The position numbers and the translations under genes were made by a program. Source: JALQUL01 sp964556425 (GTDB lineage: Bacteria; Pseudomonadota; Gammaproteobacteria; Burkholderiales; Burkholderiaceae_C). Taken from it: a stretch of DNA of 64,000 nucleotides. The stretch spans positions 10,356 through 74,355 of the forward strand of contig CAZKWC010000009.1 of the NCBI GenBank assembly GCA_964556425.1, given 5' to 3'. The notes beneath the pieces were generated by a model. The model searched no databases and was not told where the DNA came from. It saw nothing but the letters and a program-made list of their open reading frames with translations. Positions 15,125 to 24,410 of this stretch are shown here, piece after piece; positions within the stretch are counted from its first letter, which is position 1; the number at the start of each line of letters is the position of its first letter.

Positions 15125-17248
15125 ATGGCAAAACCCAAAAAAACCTCTAATGCTCAAGAAACTCAAAATGCAGTCAATGAGCCCGTTAAAGAGGGGCAAT
15201 TTATTCAATTCGCCAATTCCCCTTTTGAGTTGTTTCAGCCCTATCCACCAGCAGGTGATCAGCCCTTAGCCATTGAGCAATTAGTAGAAGGGGTCAATGA
15301 TGGTGAAATGTACCAAACCTTATTAGGCGTCACTGGCTCGGGTAAAACTTTTACCATGGCCAATGTAATTGCCAGAATGGGTAGGCCGGCCATTATTTTT
15401 GCCCCTAATAAAACGTTAGCTGCCCAGTTATATAGTGAGTTCAGAGAGTTTTTTCCTAATAATGCGGTGGAATATTTTGTAAGTTACTACGATTATTACC
15501 AGCCAGAAGCCTATGTCCCGCAACGAGATTTGTTCATCGAAAAAGACTCAGCTATTAATGAGCACATTGAACAAATGCGCTTGTCCTGCACCAAAAGTTT
15601 GTTAGAGCGTAAAGATGTCGTGATTGTGGCGACCGTATCGGCAATTTACGGTATTGGTGCGCCAGAGTCCTATCATAAAATGATTATGACGCTTAGAGTA
15701 GGCGACAAATTGGGTCAGCGTGATGCCATTATTCAATTGGTGCGTATGCAGTACGAGCGCAATGATATTGATTTTTCTAGGGGTGTGTTTCGAGTAAGGG
15801 GAGACACGATTGATGTCTTTCCAGCAGAGCATTCAGAGCTTGCTGTGCGGATTGAAATGTTTGATGATGAAATTGAATCATTGGCCTTATTTGACCCTCT
15901 CACAGGCCGCATAAAACAAACTATACCTCGCTTTACGGTTTACCCAAGTAGCCATTACGTAACGCCTCGCGACAAAGTTTTAGCGGCTGTAGAAGCTATC
16001 AAAGACGAGCTGCGCGATAGGTCTAAATTGTTGGTCAGTGAAATGCGTTTGGTAGAGGCTCAGCGCATAGAGCAAAGAACCCGTTTCGATTTAGAAATGT
16101 TAAGTGAGGTAGGGCACTGCAAGGGCATTGAAAATTACAGTCGTCATCTTACTGGTTCTGCCCCTGGCGACCCACCCTCTACCTTATTGGACTACATGCC
16201 TAAGGGTAGTCTGATGTTTCTAGATGAAAGCCACGTTATGATTGGGCAGTTAAGTGCCATGTATAACGGTGACCGCTCTCGAAAAACCACCTTAGTAGAA
16301 TATGGTTTTAGGTTGCCAAGTGCACTAGATAACAGGCCGCTTAAATTTGAAGAGTTCGAGCGCAAAATGCAGCAAACCATTTTTGTTTCTGCTACCCCTG
16401 GCGATTGGGAAAAAAATCATACGGGTAAAGTTGTTGAACAATTAGTCAGGCCCACCGGTTTAGTTGATCCTAAAATAGAGGTTAGACCCGCACAAAGTCA
16501 AGTCGATGATGTGTTACAAGAAATAAGAATCAGAAGCGAAAAACAAGAGCGGGTATTAATTACCACCCTCACCAAAAGAATGGCTGAACAACTCACGGAA
16601 TACCTTTCTGATAACGGCGTAAAAGTACGTTATTTGCACAGTGATATTGACACCGTAGAACGGGTTGAAATATTACGAGATTTAAGGCTTGGTGTATTTG
16701 ATGTATTGGTTGGAATTAACTTGTTACGTGAGGGACTAGACTTGCCAGAGGTCTCCTTGGTTGCTATTTTAGATGCTGACAAAGAAGGCTTTTTGCGCTC
16801 TGAGCGAAGCTTAATTCAAACCATTGGTAGAGCGGCTCGTAACACAGAAGGTATGGCGATTTTATATGCCGATAAAATGACCGAATCCATGCGCAAAGCC
16901 ATAGGTGAAACCGAGCGTCGACGTGCCAAACAAACTGCATTTAACTTAGAACATGGCATTACACCAAAGGGCATCTTTAAAAAGGTAAGAGATTTAATTG
17001 ATGGCGTTTACAGCGATAAAACCGAAAAAGAAAATCGTAAACTCGATCAAGATGTCCAGGACCGCATGGCTGCTAGTGAAATGACAGAGAAAGATTTATC
17101 GCGCGAAATTAAACGTCTAGAAAAACTCATGGTCGAACATGCTAAAAATTTAGAGTTTGAGAAAGCCGCTAGAGTAAGAGATCAATTGGGTATCTTAAAA
17201 GAACAAGTATTTGGTGCTGGAGGATTAGATTCAATTCGGCTCAAATAA
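15125..17248 (+). CDS. uvrB: Excinuclease ABC subunit B (UvrB), 707 aa
   Basis: UvrB verifies DNA lesions handed over by UvrA2 and recruits UvrC for the dual incision of nucleotide excision repair. Visible features are a Walker A motif (GVTGSGKTFTMAN), the damage-inserting beta-hairpin (SYYDYYQPEAYVP), the DEXX-like motif (LMFLDESHVMIGQL), helicase motifs V-VI (GINLLREGLDLPEVSL and QTIGRAARN) and a C-terminal UVR domain that binds UvrC (about residues 655-695). The N-terminus has about 30 extra residues before the conserved FELFQPYPPAGDQ. The length is otherwise normal. Confidence 0.97.
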   Translation: MAKPKKTSNAQETQNAVNEPVKEGQFIQFANSPFELFQPYPPAGDQPLAIEQLVEGVNDGEMYQTLLGVTGSGKTFTMANVIARMGRPAIIFAPNKTLAAQLYSEFREFFPNNAVEYFVSYYDYYQPEAYVPQRDLFIEKDSAINEHIEQMRLSCTKSLLERKDVVIVATVSAIYGIGAPESYHKMIMTLRVGDKLGQRDAIIQLVRMQYERNDIDFSRGVFRVRGDTIDVFPAEHSELAVRIEMFDDEIESLALFDPLTGRIKQTIPRFTVYPSSHYVTPRDKVLAAVEAIKDELRDRSKLLVSEMRLVEAQRIEQRTRFDLEMLSEVGHCKGIENYSRHLTGSAPGDPPSTLLDYMPKGSLMFLDESHVMIGQLSAMYNGDRSRKTTLVEYGFRLPSALDNRPLKFEEFERKMQQTIFVSATPGDWEKNHTGKVVEQLVRPTGLVDPKIEVRPAQSQVDDVLQEIRIRSEKQERVLITTLTKRMAEQLTEYLSDNGVKVRYLHSDIDTVERVEILRDLRLGVFDVLVGINLLREGLDLPEVSLVAILDADKEGFLRSERSLIQTIGRAARNTEGMAILYADKMTESMRKAIGETERRRAKQTAFNLEHGITPKGIFKKVRDLIDGVYSDKTEKENRKLDQDVQDRMAASEMTEKDLSREIKRLEKLMVEHAKNLEFEKAARVRDQLGILKEQVFGAGGLDSIRLK

Positions 17249-17553
17249 TAAAAAATAAGATAAAAACGCCATTTAAACTAGTTTTACTCGTTTTTTTGGG
17301 GGTAAAAAAGCAACTTAGAGTGGAATAAAACCCCACTCATACAAGGGTAAATCCTAATTCTTGATCGAATTAGTCGGCTAAATAAGGTATACTTGAATTT
17401 ATTGGTCGGGTTTATTTTTGGAGCAAATTTTGTGTAGCTTCAACAATAAGTTGCACTTGAGAAGCGTTTAACAATGGCTTAGCCAACTCGTTAAATTATT
17501 ATCATTGTATCTTACCGTCAGTCCTATTTCTTGTTATCTTAAGGAGCTTGTTC
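17249..17553. promoter_or_regulatory. iscR promoter region
   Basis: About 305 bp lies between uvrB and iscR. It includes the candidate IscR site at 17357-17381, a -10-like TATACT at 17388-17393 and the strong ribosome-binding site AAGGAG at 17541-17546, 7 nt before the iscR ATG at 17554. No clear uvrB terminator was found just after 17248. Confidence 0.5.
17357..17381 (+). promoter_or_regulatory. Candidate IscR type 1 binding site upstream of iscR
   Basis: Aligned with the 25-bp type 1 consensus known from Escherichia coli, this stretch matches at about 21 of 25 positions; the AGTCGGCTA half (17372-17380) is nearly perfect and the other half (ATTCTTGATC) has three mismatches. A -10-like TATACT lies at 17388-17393. 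In the family, [2Fe-2S]-IscR binds here and represses its own operon when clusters are abundant. A second half-site-like GGTCGGGT lies near 17404. The match was made by eye. Confidence 0.6.
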
Positions 17554-18099
17554 ATGCGTCTTACTACTAAAGGTCGGTTTGCAGTGACTGCAATGATTGA
17601 CTTGGCGTTACGCCAAAGTTCGGGCCCTGTGACATTGGCTGCTATTAGCCAACGTCAAAAAATTTCTTTGTCCTATCTCGAGCAATTATTTGGCAAGTTA
17701 CGTCGTAACGGGCTGGTTGAATCGACTCGTGGTCCTGGTGGCGGTTACACATTGGGCCGTTCAGCTTCAGAGATTACAGTTACCGATATTGTTTTATCGG
17801 TTGATGAGCCCTTAGATGCAACTGGTTGTGGTGGCAAAGAAAACTGCCACGGAGAACCAGGTCGCTGCATGACTCACGACTTATGGACTTCTTTAAATGC
17901 CAAAATGGTCGAATATTTAAATTCTGTAACTTTGCACAAATTAGTTACCGATCAGGCAGGCAAGGGCATAGAGTCGGATTTAAAACCAGTGATTAAACGT
18001 GGTGTTTCACCTATGCCTATTAGTCGCCCTATATCGGTTAATGCCCCCAACTCAGTGTTTGCACTGGGCAGTTTTAATTCAATTAAAACCACCGCTTAA
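17554..18099 (+). CDS. iscR: Fe-S cluster regulator IscR, 181 aa
   Basis: An Rrf2-family winged-helix regulator that senses Fe-S status. It starts MRLTTKGRFAVTAMIDLALR as IscR does; AAGGAG sits 7 nt before this ATG, so an upstream TTG at 17548 is rejected. The cluster loop CGGKENCHGEPGRCMTHDLW holds the three Cys ligands and the His of [2Fe-2S]-IscR. First gene of the isc operon; autorepression through the site at 17357-17381 is likely. The C-terminal 40 residues are variable and Ser/Pro-rich. Confidence 0.95.
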   Translation: MRLTTKGRFAVTAMIDLALRQSSGPVTLAAISQRQKISLSYLEQLFGKLRRNGLVESTRGPGGGYTLGRSASEITVTDIVLSVDEPLDATGCGGKENCHGEPGRCMTHDLWTSLNAKMVEYLNSVTLHKLVTDQAGKGIESDLKPVIKRGVSPMPISRPISVNAPNSVFALGSFNSIKTTA

Positions 18100-18149
18100 A
18101 TCAGCCAGTCGTTATTCAAATTTCATTTAATTTTTAAGTAGCATCAAAA

Positions 18150-19370
18150 ATGGACATCACACCACATCTCCCGATTTACCTTGATTACAGTGCTACCACA
18201 CCTTGCGACCCACGCGTAGTCGATGCCATGATACCTTGGCTTCGTGAGCATTTTGGTAACCCTGCTTCGCGCAGTCATGCATGGGGCTGGGAAGCAGAGG
18301 CCGCAGTTGAGCAAGCTCGTGAAAACGTGGCTAGCCTAATTGGTGCAGACCCACGCGAAATTGTTTGGACCAGTGGAGCCACTGAATCTAATAATTTGGC
18401 AATCAAAGGTGCTGCAGGCTTTTATCAAGGTAAGGGTAAACACATTATTACGGTTAAAACCGAACACAAAGCCGTATTAGATACCTGCCGCGAACTAGAG
18501 CGCAGAGGTTTTGAAGTTACCTACCTCGATGTACAAGCCGATGGATTATTAGATTTAGAAGCATTTAAAGCTGCTATTCGCCCCGACACTATTTTAGCCA
18601 GTGTTATGGCCGTGAACAATGAAATTGGGGTGATTCAAGACCTTACTGCCATAGGCACAATTTGTCGTGAAAAAGGTATTGTTTTTCACGTCGATGCAGC
18701 CCAGGCAACTGGCCGAATTGAAATTGACCTTGCGACACTACCTGTCGACTTAATGAGTTTGACTGCTCACAAAACCTACGGTCCAAAAGGTATTGGTGCT
18801 TTATATGTGCGTCGTAAGCCACGTATTCGTCTAGAAGCACAAATGCACGGTGGTGGTCATGAGCGTGGTATGCGTTCCGGAACACTTGCCACCCACCAAA
18901 TCGTTGGAATGGGCGAAGCCTTCCGCATTGCAAAAGCTGAAATGACCCAAGATAACATCAAAATTTTGGCTCTGCATAATCGTTTAATTGACGGCTTAAA
19001 AGACCTAGAGCAAGTGTTTATTAATGGCCACGAAGATCGCCGTATTCCGCACAATATCAATATGAGTTTTAACTATGTGGAAGGTGAATCGCTCATTATG
19101 GGTGTTAAAGGATTGGCCGTTTCAAGTGGTTCCGCTTGTACTTCTGCTAGTTTAGAACCTAGTTATGTTTTACGTGCATTAGGTCGTAGCGACGAACTAG
19201 CCCATAGTAGCTTACGCATGACTATTGGTCGTTACACCACAGAAGCTGAAATTGACTCAGCCATTGCTTCTATTCGTGAAAACGTTGAAAAATTACGCGA
19301 ACTTAGCCCCTTGTGGGAAATGTACAAAGACGGCATTGATATTAGTTCAATTCAATGGGCGGCTCATTAA
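18150..19370 (+). CDS. iscS: Cysteine desulfurase IscS, 406 aa
   Basis: IscS takes sulfur from L-cysteine as a persulfide and gives it to IscU and tRNA-thiolation enzymes. It is a PLP enzyme of class V aminotransferase fold, with YLDYSATTPCDPRV at the start, the PLP Lys in SLTAHKTYGPKG and the mobile catalytic Cys in SSGSACTSASLEPS. The length matches the family. It follows iscR by 50 bp within the operon and precedes the scaffold gene iscU. Confidence 0.97.
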   Translation: MDITPHLPIYLDYSATTPCDPRVVDAMIPWLREHFGNPASRSHAWGWEAEAAVEQARENVASLIGADPREIVWTSGATESNNLAIKGAAGFYQGKGKHIITVKTEHKAVLDTCRELERRGFEVTYLDVQADGLLDLEAFKAAIRPDTILASVMAVNNEIGVIQDLTAIGTICREKGIVFHVDAAQATGRIEIDLATLPVDLMSLTAHKTYGPKGIGALYVRRKPRIRLEAQMHGGGHERGMRSGTLATHQIVGMGEAFRIAKAEMTQDNIKILALHNRLIDGLKDLEQVFINGHEDRRIPHNINMSFNYVEGESLIMGVKGLAVSSGSACTSASLEPSYVLRALGRSDELAHSSLRMTIGRYTTEAEIDSAIASIRENVEKLRELSPLWEMYKDGIDISSIQWAAH

Positions 19371-19433
19371 GTCACTTCACTTTAGTATTTAGTTTCATTG
19401 GGGTTTTACCCATTCAATTCAAAGGATTAAAAA

Positions 19434-19826
19434 ATGGCATATTCAGAAAAAGTGGTAGATCATTACGAAAACCCACGCAATGTTGGCAGTTTTGAAAAAG
19501 GTGATGATTCAGTAGGTACTGGTATGGTGGGTGCGCCAGCTTGTGGTGACGTCATGAAACTACAAATCAAGGTTAATCCAGAAACAGGTATTATTGAAGA
19601 TGCACGTTTTAAAACTTATGGTTGTGGCTCGGCAATTGCATCATCTTCATTGGTAACTGAATGGGTCAAAGGTAAAACCCTTGACCAAGCAGCTGCTTTA
19701 AAAAATAGTGAAATTGCAGAAGAGTTAGCGTTGCCACCGGTCAAAATTCATTGCTCTATTTTGGCCGAAGATGCCATTAAAGCAGCAGTGGATGACTACC
19801 GTCAAAAACACCAAGCAAACTCTTAA
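19434..19826 (+). CDS. iscU: Fe-S cluster assembly scaffold IscU, 130 aa
   Basis: IscU is the scaffold on which [2Fe-2S] clusters are built with sulfur from IscS and passed on with HscA/HscB. The three ligand Cys are present in APACGDVM, YGCGSAIASS and KIHCSILAEDA, with the conserved Asp after the first Cys. LPPVK, the HscA recognition motif, is present. Length is typical. AAGGA precedes the ATG. Confidence 0.97.
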   Translation: MAYSEKVVDHYENPRNVGSFEKGDDSVGTGMVGAPACGDVMKLQIKVNPETGIIEDARFKTYGCGSAIASSSLVTEWVKGKTLDQAAALKNSEIAEELALPPVKIHCSILAEDAIKAAVDDYRQKHQANS

Positions 19827-19913
19827 TATTCAAGCGATTAAAGTGTAGAGCTTAGTTTCTCTACACTTTATGTTGAATTGATTATTTTATCAACCTGAAT
19901 TATTTTCCCTCTC

Positions 19914-20237
19914 ATGTCCATTACATTAACCCAAGCCGCGGCAAGACACGTCAATCGTTATCTGACTAAAAGAGGTAAAGGTGTGGGTATTAGTTTAGGG
20001 GTTAAAACCACTGGCTGCTCCGGCCTAGCCTATAAACTAGAATACCTAGATGAATTTGCCCCAGAGCATGTTATTTTTGAAGGTCACGGTGTCAAAATTG
20101 CAGTAGATCCTAAAAGTTTAGCTTACTTAGACGGTACTGAACTTGACTTTGTTCGTGAAGGTTTAAACGAAGGATTTAAATTTAATAATCCACGTGAGCG
20201 TGATCGTTGTGGTTGTGGTGAATCTTTCCGAGTTTAA
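19914..20237 (+). CDS. iscA: A-type Fe-S carrier IscA, 107 aa
   Basis: An A-type carrier that accepts and transfers Fe-S clusters, mainly for [4Fe-4S] targets. The three conserved Cys are in TTGCSGLAYKLEY and the C-terminal CGCGESFRV. Length is typical for IscA. Order after iscU and before hscB is that of the canonical isc operon. Confidence 0.96.
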   Translation: MSITLTQAAARHVNRYLTKRGKGVGISLGVKTTGCSGLAYKLEYLDEFAPEHVIFEGHGVKIAVDPKSLAYLDGTELDFVREGLNEGFKFNNPRERDRCGCGESFRV

Positions 20238-20294
20238 AACTTACCAGTTTTACGCATTTTAAAAACGCAATTTATTTCTTAAACTACTGAAGTC

Positions 20295-20816
20295 ATGAAA
20301 CTAGACGACACCGATTTTGCGTTATTTCAGTTACCTGAACAATTTGCCCTAGATGTTAGCTTGCTTAATATGCGTTGGAAAGAGCTACAGGCTAAAGTGC
20401 ATCCTGACAAATTTGCTTCAGAAGGTGTGTCAGCACAAAGAATTGCAATGCAGTGGTCGGTGCGTATTAACGAAGCTTATCAGCGTTTAAAAGATCCTTT
20501 AAAACGAGCTAGTTTATTGTGTGAACTAGCGGGTGCCCCTATTCATGCAGAGCAAAATACTGCAATGCCAAGTGCATTTTTAATGCAACAAATGCAGTGG
20601 CGTGAAGAACTTGAAGAGGCCTCCAATGGCAGTCAGTTAGAGGCCCTATTAGCACAAGTATCAGAGCAAAAAAACAAGGGTTTTACCATTATTCAAACTT
20701 TGATTGATCAAGATAAAAACTTTTTAGCTTGCGCCCAACAGGTCAGAGGCATTATGTTTATTCAAAAATTAATCGCTGAAATTCAAAATAAAATTTATGA
20801 TTTTGAAGATCAGTAA
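20295..20816 (+). CDS. hscB: Co-chaperone HscB, 173 aa
   Basis: A J-domain co-chaperone that delivers IscU to HscA and stimulates its ATPase. The N-terminal J domain includes the HPD motif in AKVHPDKFASEG (about residues 36-40) and the QRIAMQWSVRINEAYQRLKDP helix region; the C-terminal helical domain binds IscU. Length matches the family. Confidence 0.95.
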   Translation: MKLDDTDFALFQLPEQFALDVSLLNMRWKELQAKVHPDKFASEGVSAQRIAMQWSVRINEAYQRLKDPLKRASLLCELAGAPIHAEQNTAMPSAFLMQQMQWREELEEASNGSQLEALLAQVSEQKNKGFTIIQTLIDQDKNFLACAQQVRGIMFIQKLIAEIQNKIYDFEDQ

Positions 20817-21008
20817 ATAAGTCAGCGTCAAGACCGGCAATTAACCAGATTTTTAAAGGGCAAGTTGTCTTTGTTACAATCACAAAACAGCAAAAAACTA
20901 TTTTGTTCATCATTTTTATTAAAGTATTTTTAGTAAAAGGTCGCCCACTTAGTTGCTCACCCTTCATTCATTAACTCTTTTTAATTGAGTTCAAAAGGTA
21001 TTTTAAAA

Positions 21009-22874
21009 ATGGCTTTATTACAAATATCAGAACCAGGCCAATCGCCCAATCCGCACCAGAGAAAAATTGCTATAGGCATTGATTTAGGCACCACACACTC
21101 TTTGGTGGCTGCAGTCAGAAATGGTATTTCAGAATGTTTGCCAGATGAAGCGGGTCAAGTTATTTTACCCTCTGTGGTACATTACAGGGCTCAAAAATCC
21201 CGTTTAATCGGCCTTGAAGCGGTTTTGGCAGGAGTCCAAGACCCTGCCAATACCATTAGGTCGTTTAAGCGTTTAATGGGTCGTAGCGCCTCTGACGTGG
21301 CTAGTCATGCCTACCAGTTACCTTATCAATTACTTGATGCCCCTGGTATGGTGCAAGTACAAACAGTTGCCGGCCCCAAATCGCCCATCGAATTGAGTGC
21401 AGAAATTTTAGCCACATTAAGGCAACGTGCCGAAGACACTTTTAATGATGACATTTTTGGCGCAGTAATTACGGTTCCTGCCTATTTTGATGATGCTCAG
21501 CGTCAGGCTACCAAAGATGCGGCCGAAATGGCTGGACTTCATGTTTTACGCCTTATTAACGAACCTACTGCAGCTGCCATTGCCTATGGACTTGATAACG
21601 CCAGTGAGGGTTTGTTTGCCGTCTATGACTTAGGCGGTGGCACATTTGATGTTTCCTTGTTAAGGCTTAGTCAAGGTGTGTTTGAGGTGGTGGCTACAGG
21701 CGGAAATTCTGCATTAGGTGGTGATGACTATGATCAAGCTTTAGCCGCTTGGGTATTGGCACAAAATCATCAACAAGATTTGCTTTTAAGTGCCCAAGAA
21801 AAAGGCGATATGGCGGCCCAAGCCAGACAAGTTAAAGAGCAACTCAGTACCCAAGACAGTGTCATATTTAGTTTGCAATTATCAAGCGGACTCATCGAGC
21901 AAGCTGTTTCGCGTCTTGATTTTGAATCTGCCACATCAGCTCTCACACAACAAACACTTATTGCTTGCAAAAAAGTCCTCCGAGACGCTAATGTAAGTGC
22001 ACAAGAGGTGCAGGGGGTAGTCATGGTGGGCGGCTCTACTCGTATGCCTCACATTCCATTAGCAGTAGGGCAGTTATTCCAATGCCCAGTGCTTACCAAT
22101 GTGAATCCTGATGAAGTAGTCGCTTTAGGTGCGGCCATTTCAGCCCATCAATTGGCGGGTAATGCCGGTGCCTCTGATTTGTTGCTACTTGATGTTATAC
22201 CGCTTTCATTGGGGCTAGAAACCATGGGCGGCTTAGTTGAGCGTATAGTGCCTCGAAATCAAACCATTCCTACCGCTATGGCGCAGGACTTTACGACTTA
22301 TCAAGATGGCCAAACTGCTTTGGCCTTGCATGTGGTGCAAGGTGAGCGTGATTTGGTCTCCGATTGCCGAAGTTTAGCTAAATTTACTTTACGTGGCATT
22401 CCTCCAATGGCCGCAGGAGCTGCCCGAATTCGGGTTACTTTTACAGTAGATGCAGATGGCTTGCTGAGTGTTTCTGCCATTGAAACCGGTAGTGGAGTAG
22501 AGGCGAAAGTTCAGGTTAAACCGTCATATGGCCTCACCGATGATCAAATTGCTCAAATGTTGGCCGATAGTTTTCATACCGCTGAACAAGACATAGAAAC
22601 CAGAGCCTTAGTAGAGGCGCAAGTCGATGCCGACCGCCTCATTTTAGCGACTCAAAGCGCCTTAACTAAAGATGGTGATTTATTACCGCCTTCAGATCAA
22701 GAACAAATTGGGCAACTCATTCAAAATTTAGCCGCTTTAAGACTTGGTAATAACGCCAAAGCCATTGAAGACAGTATGAAAGAATTAGCCAAAGGAACCG
22801 AGCAATTTGCAGCTGAAAGAATGAACCGTGGCATTAGTCAGGCTTTGTCTGGTAAAGCAATTGAATCCATTTAA
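21009..22874 (+). CDS. hscA: Fe-S assembly chaperone HscA (Hsp70 family), 621 aa
   Basis: A specialised Hsp70 that uses ATP to release clusters from IscU. It has the Hsp70 signatures IGIDLGTTHSLVA, VYDLGGGTFDVSLL and VVMVGGSTRMPHIP in the ATPase domain (about residues 20-380), and a substrate-binding domain with a helical lid. The ATG at 21009 is chosen over an in-frame TTG at 20985, because AAAGG lies about 12 nt before it and other HscA proteins start near here. A 190-bp gap from hscB is larger than elsewhere in the operon. Confidence 0.96.
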   Translation: MALLQISEPGQSPNPHQRKIAIGIDLGTTHSLVAAVRNGISECLPDEAGQVILPSVVHYRAQKSRLIGLEAVLAGVQDPANTIRSFKRLMGRSASDVASHAYQLPYQLLDAPGMVQVQTVAGPKSPIELSAEILATLRQRAEDTFNDDIFGAVITVPAYFDDAQRQATKDAAEMAGLHVLRLINEPTAAAIAYGLDNASEGLFAVYDLGGGTFDVSLLRLSQGVFEVVATGGNSALGGDDYDQALAAWVLAQNHQQDLLLSAQEKGDMAAQARQVKEQLSTQDSVIFSLQLSSGLIEQAVSRLDFESATSALTQQTLIACKKVLRDANVSAQEVQGVVMVGGSTRMPHIPLAVGQLFQCPVLTNVNPDEVVALGAAISAHQLAGNAGASDLLLLDVIPLSLGLETMGGLVERIVPRNQTIPTAMAQDFTTYQDGQTALALHVVQGERDLVSDCRSLAKFTLRGIPPMAAGAARIRVTFTVDADGLLSVSAIETGSGVEAKVQVKPSYGLTDDQIAQMLADSFHTAEQDIETRALVEAQVDADRLILATQSALTKDGDLLPPSDQEQIGQLIQNLAALRLGNNAKAIEDSMKELAKGTEQFAAERMNRGISQALSGKAIESI

Positions 22875-22887
22875 ATGAAAAATTATT

Positions 22888-23226
22888 ATGCCTATTATTA
22901 AAATTCTTCCGCATCATGAAATTTGTCCCAACGGTGCATCTATAGAAGTAAGCCCAGGTACCAGTATTTGTGAGGCATTACTCGAAAACAAAATTGCCAT
23001 TGAGCATGCTTGTGATATGGTGGCTGCATGTACCACTTGTCATGTGATTGTTCGTGCAGGAGCAGCGTCGTTAAATGTCGCAGACGAGACTGAAGAAGAC
23101 TTATTAGATAAGGCTTGGGGTTTAGAGCCTAATTCAAGATTAAGTTGCCAAGCGATTGTGGCACAACAAGATTTAACGGTTGAAATCCCCAAATACTCGA
23201 TTAATCACGCCAAAGAAAATCATTAA
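22888..23226 (+). CDS. fdx: [2Fe-2S] ferredoxin of the isc system, 112 aa
   Basis: Adrenodoxin-type ferredoxin that supplies electrons for cluster assembly. The ligand pattern is visible: C-x5-C-x2-C in CDMVAACTTCHV and the last Cys in SRLSCQAI. Last gene of the isc operon: a strong terminator follows within 30 bp, and no iscX gene is found after it. Confidence 0.95.
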   Translation: MPIIKILPHHEICPNGASIEVSPGTSICEALLENKIAIEHACDMVAACTTCHVIVRAGAASLNVADETEEDLLDKAWGLEPNSRLSCQAIVAQQDLTVEIPKYSINHAKENH

Positions 23227-23251
23227 TGACTAAATTGATGAGCTAATTCAT

Positions 23252-23286
23252 AAAAAAACCGACTTCATACACAAGTCGGTTTTTTT
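23252..23286 (+). terminator. Intrinsic terminator of the isc operon
   Basis: ACCGACTT (23258-23265) pairs with AAGTCGGT (23273-23280), extended by A and T tracts, and is followed by a T-run to 23286. The A-run on the left lets it work for the convergent gene at 23311-24066 as well. Confidence 0.9.
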
Positions 23287-23310
23287 AATTTAATGAATAT
23301 TTATTTTGAC

Positions 23311-24066
23311 TTAGCGTCTTCTTCTACCTTCATCACTATCGGCCAAAATTTTGCGTATATCGGCCAACGAGGCCCCAGCAATTAATTTTTGTTGATAAAG
23401 ATTGAGTCCCGCAGCATCACCATTGCGACCTAAAACTTGATTGTATTGTCTGTTAATGGCTTGTTTAGCTTCTGCTGAAGAGGCTAATGCCGCTCTAATA
23501 TCGGCGCTACTTTTACCCTTTCTTAGTTGCCCAATATGAACATTAAGTCCAGAACTATCGGCATTACGGCCTAATACCTCTTGGTATATTCGGTTTACCG
23601 CAACGCCTAAATCTTGGTCTGAGATCCCAGTTGCAGATTCGTTGGGGTCCCGCCTATCAGCACTGCGTTCTGTTTTTCGCTCGTAGATAGGGGCAGGAAC
23701 AAGCACTTGATTATTTTGATGCCAAACATCTGTTTTGGGTGCAGGACTAGGTACAATCACTGGAGCAGGTTTATAGGAGGGTAGAGGTACAGGCGTTGGT
23801 CTGTAATTAGGCTCAGAATAACGCGAATCTTGCTGATAATGGGGCTCAGGTTGTACAGGGTATCTGTGCTGCGTTTGGCTAGGATATTGATACTGATTCA
23901 TCTCTTCGTAGGTGGCAAGCCTGCCACAATGAATTTGCCAAGTATTGTCATCTACAATACAAGCCCTTTGTTGTGCTTGAGCAATCGAAGCAACGCTAAT
24001 TAAGCTAATAGTAGCAGTAGTAGTTAATAAAAATTTTGAAATGAGCTTTAGTAACTTGTGTTTCAT
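23311..24066 (-). CDS. Secreted protein with two DUF4214-like repeats, 251 aa
   Basis: A signal peptide (MKHKLLKLISKFLLTTTATI ... AQAQ) is followed by a Tyr/Pro/Gln-rich low-complexity linker (about residues 45-140). Two tandem repeats follow with the DUF4214 pattern IYQEVLGRNADSSGLN and QYNQVLGRNGDAAGLN, about 48 residues apart. DUF4214 repeats are found in surface and S-layer-associated proteins. A single Cys pair, CIVDDNTWQIHC, lies right after the signal. Convergent with the isc operon and sharing its terminator. Function unknown. Confidence 0.75.
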   Translation of the reverse strand: MKHKLLKLISKFLLTTTATISLISVASIAQAQQRACIVDDNTWQIHCGRLATYEEMNQYQYPSQTQHRYPVQPEPHYQQDSRYSEPNYRPTPVPLPSYKPAPVIVPSPAPKTDVWHQNNQVLVPAPIYERKTERSADRRDPNESATGISDQDLGVAVNRIYQEVLGRNADSSGLNVHIGQLRKGKSSADIRAALASSAEAKQAINRQYNQVLGRNGDAAGLNLYQQKLIAGASLADIRKILADSDEGRRRR

Positions 24067-24410
24067 ATTATTTCCTTATTGCGGTTTTATATTTTAATTT
24101 ACAGCCAAATCTGCCCAAAATTTTGTTACCTAAGATATAAATTGTTTAAAATTGTTTATTGACCCTGCAACAAAACTCCCTACTTGCTAGCAAGATGTAG
24201 TTAGTATACGAATGCTAAGTGTATTTCTAATTTTAAATAAAGGCGAGGGTTTAAAAACTACAAGTCTAGGCTAGTACAACTCTATCAAGACTTGCACCAT
24301 GAATCTGTGTAATGAAGGTGTAATAGAGCCAATGAAGAGAAAAAAGTAAAAATTTCAATTCAATTTTTATTTAGTATAAAAATATTTTATAGGTTAACGA
24401 AGGTGACTGA
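24067..24410. other. Intergenic region between DUF4214 gene and dnaQ
   Basis: About 340 bp separates two divergent genes and must hold both promoters. It is A+T-rich, mostly near dnaQ. No operator, repeat or small gene was recognised. Confidence 0.35.

Noticed and set aside
23227..23310. Possible iscX after fdx
   Set aside because: Only the terminator and a short spacer are present; no open frame of about 65 codons.
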